DNA of 64,000 nt, taken from NCBI GenBank assembly GCA_013350285.1, contig JAAXWG010000003.1:149571-213570 (forward strand), given 5' to 3'. A program made the position numbers and the translations under genes. The notes below the pieces were generated by a model. It had not been told where the DNA came from. It worked only from the letters and a program-made list of their open reading frames with translations, and did not search any database. Source of the stretch: Candidatus Altimarinota bacterium (lineage in GTDB: Bacteria > Patescibacteriota > Gracilibacteria > BD1-5 > UBA6164). Positions 58,283 to 64,000 of this stretch are shown here, in pieces. How positions within the stretch are numbered: position 1 is the stretch's first letter; the number at the start of each line of letters is the position of its first letter.

Positions 58283-59284
58283 ATGCAAATAACACTAAAT
58301 TCACCTCTTGATATGCATCTCCATTTGAGAGATGGGGAAATGCTAAAACTTGTTGCACCACTAAGTGCAAAATATTTTTCTTGAGCTCTTGTGATGCCAA
58401 ATCTCAGTCCTTCTATCAAAACAAAAGAAGATATTATTGCTTATAAAACAAGAATTTTAGAAGCTACAAAATGAGAACAATTTATTCCTTATATGAGTGT
58501 ATTTTTTCAAAAAAATCTCAATTATGAAATACTCAAAGAATTAAAAAATGAAATTCTTGTTGTAAAAATGTATCCTGATGGAGTTACTACAAATTCAAGT
58601 TGAGGAGTAAAATCTATAGATTTATGAGAAATAGGTCATATTTTTGAAGCAATGCAAAAACTAGAAATTCCTCTTTCTATTCATGGAGAAACAAATGATT
58701 TTATTCTTGATAGAGAAAAAAATTTCCTTCCTACTTATGAACTTTTAGCGAGCACTTACCCAAAGCTTAAAATTATAATGGAACATATTACCAATAAAGA
58801 ATCAATTTCACTTCTCAAAAAATATGATAATCTTTTTGCAACGATTACTCTTCATCACCTTAGTATTACTCTTGATGATGTGATAGGATGAATGCTTTGT
58901 CCTCATAATTTTTGTAAACCAATAGCAAAAACAGAATCTGATAGACAAGCTCTTTTAGCACTTGCTCTTGAAGCTGATGAAAAAATAATGTTTTGATCAG
59001 ATTCAGCCCCACATCCAAAAGAAAAAAAAGAATCGTGAAATGGAAGTGCTGGAGTCTTTACTGCTCCTATTATATTACCAATGCTTGTTGAACTTTTTGA
59101 AAAACATAATAAACTTGAAAATCTTGAAAAATTTATCTCAAAAAATGCTCAAAAAATTTATGGAATACAAGCAGTAAAAAAAGAAATAATTCTTGAAAAA
59201 AAGGATTTTCTTATTCCTGATATGTATGGAAATGTTGTTCCTTTTTTTGCAGGAAAAATTATTTCTTGGAGTGTAAAAGAATAG
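58283..59284 (+). CDS. pyrC: Dihydroorotase (class II, E. coli-type)
   Basis: 333 residues. Zinc site start [20 protein letters not shown], then [20 protein letters not shown] (carboxylated Lys), [65 protein letters not shown] and [20 protein letters not shown]. All are E. coli PyrC-type landmarks. Start 31 nt after pyrE. Ring closure of carbamoyl-aspartate. Confidence 0.96.
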
Positions 59285-59361
59285 TGAATAGTAAAAAAAT
59301 TTGAAATTAAAATTATAGAAATAGTGGTTTATTTAGATATTTTATTTTTAATAAAAATTCT

Positions 59362-61326
59362 ATGCTTCCAGATGAAAAAATCATAGAAACAAAAACTTGT
59401 AGGCATTGTGGAGCAAGTTTTGATATTACTGACAAAGACTTAGAATTTTATGAAAAAATAAGTCCAATATTTCCAAACCCTGTGGTTTCTTTTTCAACCC
59501 CGGGGTTAAAACAAGCTTTCCCCCCAAGGGAGAAAGGAGTAGAAGAAAATATCCCCCTCAATTGAGGGGGAACAAAATGGGGAGTTTTGTCCCTCTGAAA
59601 CGGAAAAATAAAATACCTCATACCTTCTCCAACTCTTTGTCCTAATTGTAGAGAACAAAGAAGAAGATCTTTGAGAAATGAAAGAAATCTTTATAAAAGA
59701 AAATGTGATTTTAGTGGCAAAGATATTATTTCTATCTATTCTCCTGATAAACCCTATAAAGTGTATGACCAAGAAATTTGGTGGAGTGATAAATGGGAGG
59801 CGACTGATTATGGAAAAGAGTTTGATTTTTCCAAAAGTTTTTTTGAGCAGTTTGATATATTATTAAAACAAGTCCCTCTTATGAATTTGTGTGGACAGTC
59901 AAATGAAGATTGCGATTATACTTTTGACTGTAATTTTTCAAAAAACTGTTATATGAGTGTTATTGTAGATGATGGAGAAAATGTATTGTATTCAAATCGT
60001 GTTTTTAGTCGCTCAAAAGATGTTATAGATTCTTATTATGTATTTAACCAATCATCATTGATTTATGATAGTAGCTATATAAATAATTGCTACAATATGA
60101 AACATTGCTTTTCTTGTAAAAACTCAAAATCACTTATACTTTGCAACTTTTGTGAAAACTGTGAAGAATGTATCGGCTCAAAAAATCTTTCATGAAAAAA
60201 ATACTATATTTTCAACAAAGAATATTCTAAAGAGGATTATTTAGAGATAAAAAAACAATTTGATTTTAAAAATTTTAAAGAAAAAGCAGATAAACTCTTT
60301 TTAAGTTTACCAATCAAAAGTAATACTTTTACAAATTGTGAAAATTGCCAAGGATGAGACCTTACTTGATGTAAAAATTGTTATTATGGATTTAATGGAG
60401 AAGATTCAAAAAATATAAAATATTCAGCTTATTTTACGGAAGCAAATGATTGTTATGATTGTGAAGATAATTGTTATAATATAAATCTAAACTATGAATG
60501 CCAAACCGTTATAAAAAATAATAATAAGGTTCTTTTTTCTACTTTTATGATGGAATGAAATGATGAATGCTTTTATTGCAATGCACTTATAGGATGTCAT
60601 AATTGCTTTTGATGTGCCTGACTCAAAAATAAATCCTATTGCATTCTCAATAAACAATATACGAAAAGTGAATATGAAGCTCTTGTTCCTAAAATAATAG
60701 AACATATGATGACTCCCCCTAAATTCCCCTCAATTGAGGGGGAAAGCTGAGCGATAGTGAAGCAGGGAGAGCAAGAATGGTGAGAATTTTTTCCTAGTTC
60801 TCTTAGTCCTTTTGGTTACAATGAAACAATTGCTCAAGAATATTTTCCAATAAATACTCCCCCTATCCCTCACCCTTTCCCCAAAAAGGAAAAAGGGAAT
60901 AATTCTTGTCTTTTTTCTTTCTCCCTTGGGGGGAAAGATGCCTGAAAGGCAGATAGGGGGACTTTTAACTGGTCTACTTATGAAGCTCCTTTTCCTAAGG
61001 TAGAAAAAATTATCCCTGCAAATAAGCTTCCTGAAAATATTGCAGATATTCCTGATGATATTTTGAACTGGGCTATTGAGTGTGAAGTAACTAAAAAACC
61101 TTTTAGAATAATAAAAGAAGAACTCACTTTTTATAGAAAGCATAATCTTCCCATACCAAGAAGACATCCAGACCAAAGACATCTTGATAGGATGAGTTTA
61201 AGAAATCCGAGACATCTTTATACAAGAAACTGTAATAAGTGTGGAAAAAAAATACAAACAACTTATGCTCCTGAAAGACCAGAAATTGTGTATTGTGAGG
61301 AGTGTTATAATAGCGAGATTTATTAA
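59362..61326 (+). CDS. Cysteine-rich CPR-type protein, copy 2, with in-frame repeat insertions
   Basis: 654 residues, paralogue of 39279-41234 and near-identical over long blocks (DEKIIETKTCRHCGASFDIT, PIPRRHPDQRHLDRMSLRNP). The same zinc ribbons and Asn/Cys/Tyr repeats (NCYNMKHCFSCKN, CENCEECIGSKNLS, CHNCFGCAGLKNKSYCI). Compared with copy 1 it carries an extra stretch after STPGLK encoded by GC-rich repeats (about 59513-59600), and another (60858-60961) with 10-bp inverted ends. All keep the frame open in code 25. It splits the pyr gene run between pyrC and pyrD. Function unknown; the motifs suggest a metal- or nucleic-acid-binding scaffold. Confidence 0.82.
59516..59600. repeat. GC-rich palindromic insertion in coding sequence (copy 2 only)
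   Basis: Module 1 is a 21-base block at 59516-59536 (begins CTTTCCCCCCAAGG) whose exact reverse complement recurs at 60918-60938. Module 2, CCCCCTCAATTGAGGGGG (59553-59570), is a perfect palindrome. The inserted protein stretch is QAFPPREKGVEENIPLNGG and following residues, absent from copy 1. Confidence 0.75.
60712..60775. repeat. Palindromic repeat in coding sequence, shared by both copies
   Basis: CCCCTCAATTGAGGGGG at 60726-60742 with flanking ACTCCCCCTAAATT and GCGATAGTGAAGCAGGG. Copy 1 holds the same block at about 39904-39962 in reverse. It translates in frame (TPPKFPSIEGESGAIVKQGE) between two conserved protein parts. So it entered before the gene duplicated, or was spread by gene conversion. 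Confidence 0.75.
60858..60961. repeat. 104-bp repeat element with 10-bp inverted ends in coding sequence
   Basis: Perfect inverted ends TCCCCCTATC (60858-60867) and GATAGGGGGA (60952-60961). Contains the inverted copy of module 1 (60918-60938) and the CCTGAAAGGCAG segment. Replaces a different sequence in copy 1. Encodes TPPIPHPFPKKEKGNNSC and following residues in frame. Confidence 0.75.
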
Positions 61327-61416
61327 AAAAATTAAAAGAAAAAAAGATTTGTAGAGATAATTCACAAATTATCTTTTAAAAGAAAAAAATAATTTTATAC
61401 CATAACAATTTAATTT

Positions 61417-62370
61417 ATGACAAATATGGAAACACAAATAGGAAATATAAAATTTTCTCACCCTATTTTTAATGCATCTGGTCCTGCTTGTACAACTCTT
61501 GAAGAGCTTGAAATAATAGGGAAGTCTGAGTCAAGTGCTATTATGATGAAAACTTGTAGCTTGGAGCCAAGAGAATGAAATCCAGAGCCAAGATATAAAG
61601 AAGTGCCTTTGGGGAGTATTAATTCTATGGGACTTCCAAATCTCTGATACAAAAAATATGTAGAATTTTCTCATATTCTCAAAGAAAAATATAAAAAACC
61701 TGTTATTGCTTCTGTCGTATGATTTTGCTCTACACAGGCTTGTAATAATGATTTTGAAATAATTGTAAAAGCTTTTCAAGAAGATTCTTTGGTTGATTTG
61801 ATAGAAGTAAATCTTAGTTGTCCAAATGTCGTAGGGAAACCACAAATTGCCTATGATTTTGAAACTTCTGATACAATATTGAGTCTTGTAGAAAATTTGT
61901 GAAATAAAGATATAGGAATAAAACTTCCTCCGTATTTTGATCCAAGTCATACCAATGCTATGTCGGAAGTCATAAAAAAACATCCCCAAGTAAAATTTAT
62001 TACCTGCATTAATTCTGTTGGGAATACTCTTATCATTGATCCAGAAACAGAGCAACCAATTATAAAGCCAAAATGAGGTTTTGGAGGGCTTGGAGGTGAA
62101 TATGTAAAACCTATAGCATTAGCAAATGTACGAGCATTTTACAAAAATTTATGAGAAAGTGTAAAAATAATCGGAGCATGAGGTATTTTGAATTGAATAG
62201 ATGTTTATGAATTTCTCCTTGCTTGAGCAAGTGCAGTTCAGCTTGGAACCACTTTTGCAAAAGAAGGTCCAGAAGCTTTTGCAAGGATAAAAAAAGAATT
62301 TGAAAACTATCTTGAGAAAAAATGAAAAAAATCTCTTGATGAAGTTATAGGGAAATTGAAAGAGCTTTAG
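61417..62370 (+). CDS. pyrD: Dihydroorotate dehydrogenase, class 1A (fumarate type)
   Basis: 317 residues. Start IGNIKFSHPIFNASGPACTT, MMKTCSLEPREGNPEPRYKE, NSMGLPNLGYKKYVEF, the catalytic Cys in EVNLSCPNVVGKP, and FGGLGGEYVKPIALANV with GAGGILNGIDVYEFLLAGAS and QLGTTFAKEGPEAF. These are class 1A signatures: a soluble dimer that uses fumarate as oxidant. No PyrK partner is needed, in keeping with a fermentative cell. Stop TAG. First gene after the inserted Cys-rich gene. Confidence 0.95.
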
Positions 62371-62382
62371 AAATAGTGTTAT

Positions 62383-62461
62383 TGTCATCCTGAATTTATT
62401 TCAGGATTATTAGAATATCCCTTTTCATTTTAATAGATTCCTGTTTTCACAGGAATGACAA
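62383..62461. repeat. Interspersed palindromic repeat between pyrD and pyrB
   Basis: Two hairpins: CATCCTGAATTTATTTCAGGAT and GATTCCTGTTTTCACAGGAAT type, with ends TTGTCAT and ATGACAA inverted to each other. The second half (TTTTAATAGATTCCTG...GAATGACAAA) matches the repeat beside polA at 20516-20549. A REP-like family rather than a transposon with its own gene. Confidence 0.7.
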
Positions 62462-62533
62462 AATTCAAACAAAGCTAAAGTTCGAAAAAAAGAAAAATTT
62501 TAACTTACTATTTATTTTCTAATTTTTTACAAT

Positions 62534-63463
<930 letters not shown>

Positions 63464-63499
63464 TTTTTCTTCATCATAATTTAAATACTTTAAAAATAT

Positions 63500-63527
63500 T
63501 TGCTCCTTTCCCTATTTTCTATATAAT
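63500..63527 (+). promoter_or_regulatory. Promoter of tmRNA
   Basis: TTGCTC (63500-63505), 16-nt spacer, perfect TATAAT (63522-63527). The mature RNA begins about 9 nt further on. Confidence 0.7.
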
Positions 63528-63535
63528 AAGTCCAT

Positions 63536-63999
63536 GGGGCTATTTTTGGATTCTATTAGGAGAATTCGTTAGTCTTATATGCTATCAGGGAGGTGTTTGT
63601 GGCTTCCTCTAATCAATTACAAACAAGCATAACTGCAAACAAAACTACTGCTTTAAGCAGATTTAAGGCAACTATTAAAGGAGCTTTTACTCCTTTAGCA
63701 ATTGCTGCATAATCAAGAGTTATTAAACTAACCTTGATGTCGCCTCCCCAAGTGGGATGATACCGATTGGTTGCGACAAATCACTAGAAAATTTTACTTT
63801 GGAAGTTTCTCGTGATTATAAAACAAAGTCCTTATTTCAGGTTATTTAAAGTATTTTCCTCGTCATATTGTACTAAAAAAACTTTCTTATAGATACTTTT
63901 TGTTTACTTTGATATCTATGAGTACCAAGATAAACTATGATAGTAGAAATATCTGATTAGCCTCCTAAGATGTGGGTTCAAATCCCACTAGCTCCACCA
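63536..63999 (+). ncRNA. ssrA: Transfer-messenger RNA (tmRNA)
   Basis: Rescues stalled ribosomes and tags the nascent protein. The 5' GGGGCTA pairs with 3' TAGCTCC, followed by ACCA; the T-arm reads GTGGGTTCAAATCCCAC. The tag frame runs 63635-63712 (26 codons with TAA) and begins ANKTTALSRFK and ends PLAIAA, close to the usual A-N-K...LAA. It contains one GGA and no TGA. About 464 nt, longer than most (350-400). SmpB is not in the window. Confidence 0.94.
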
Positions 64000-64000
64000 A

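Noticed and set aside
59516..60961. CRISPR-like array suggested by repeated GC-rich blocks
   Set aside because: The blocks are few, of unequal spacing, in both orientations and inside a coding frame; there are no regular spacers or cas genes.

Overview
This is a very AT-rich bacterial contig whose genes are only continuous if UGA is read as glycine (genetic code 25). Only TAA and TAG end genes here. In-frame TGA falls on invariant glycines of well-known proteins: the KTGTPTMGGG loop of MraY, RLEFLGDAVL of RNase III, the GGM tail of GroEL and the SYGGSS motif of the SEDS protein. Together with small genes, short spacers and almost no Shine-Dalgarno sites, this points to the Candidate Phyla Radiation lineages Gracilibacteria (BD1-5) or Absconditabacteria (SR1); Gracilibacteria is my preference. 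Under the standard code most genes would look shattered, so all coordinates below are for full code-25 reading frames.

Layout. 1-6.3 kb (minus strand): ddl, a secreted coiled-coil protein, a two-component system, a lipoprotein and an MscS channel. 6.4-13.1 kb (plus): rpmF, nusB, rnc, yggT, an SEDS gene (ftsW/rodA), a C-terminally truncated mutS, holA, rlmE and a His-tailed membrane protein. 13.1-19 kb: a second MscS, a hypothetical, an RNHCP zinc protein, mraY, mtnN and an FNR-type oxidoreductase. 19.2-25.9 kb (plus): polA truncated at an inverted-repeat element, two htpX copies (one paired with lemA), an SLH protein, a chorismate mutase, and a DUF47/Pit phosphate transporter pair. 25.9-28.4 kb: a Tam41-type CDP-DAG synthase, a CM-like protein and a DMT transporter. 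28.4-34 kb: a T-box leader ahead of ridA-glyS, then proC-proA-proB. 34-42 kb (minus): a DMT gene with an in-frame TAA, an SDR, a cNMP-binding protein, pilT, rlmD, a cysteine-rich CPR-type protein, a prepilin and an ASCH protein. 42-45.7 kb: a K+/H+ antiporter, psd, pssA and two overlapping small genes. 45.8-54.3 kb: groES-X-groEL, recX, two 3D-domain wall proteins, a lipoprotein and tilS. 54.4-63.5 kb: a VUT transporter and the pyrimidine genes pyrF-pyrE-pyrC-pyrD-pyrB, interrupted by a second copy of the cysteine-rich gene. The window ends with tmRNA.

How the genes work together. Tam41 (CDP-DAG), PssA (phosphatidylserine) and Psd (decarboxylation) would make a full route to phosphatidylethanolamine. 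The pyr genes cover carbamoyl-aspartate to UMP, and proBAC makes proline from glutamate. Ddl, MraY, the SEDS protein and the 3D proteins serve the cell wall. Prepilin and PilT point to type IV pili.

Most striking points: a canonical T-box leader (UGGAACC bulge, predicted tRNA-Gly ligand) in a lineage that adds UGA to the glycine codons; GC-rich palindromic repeats inserted in frame inside the cysteine-rich paralogues; truncation of both MutS and PolA; and a Tam41-type enzyme in a bacterium.
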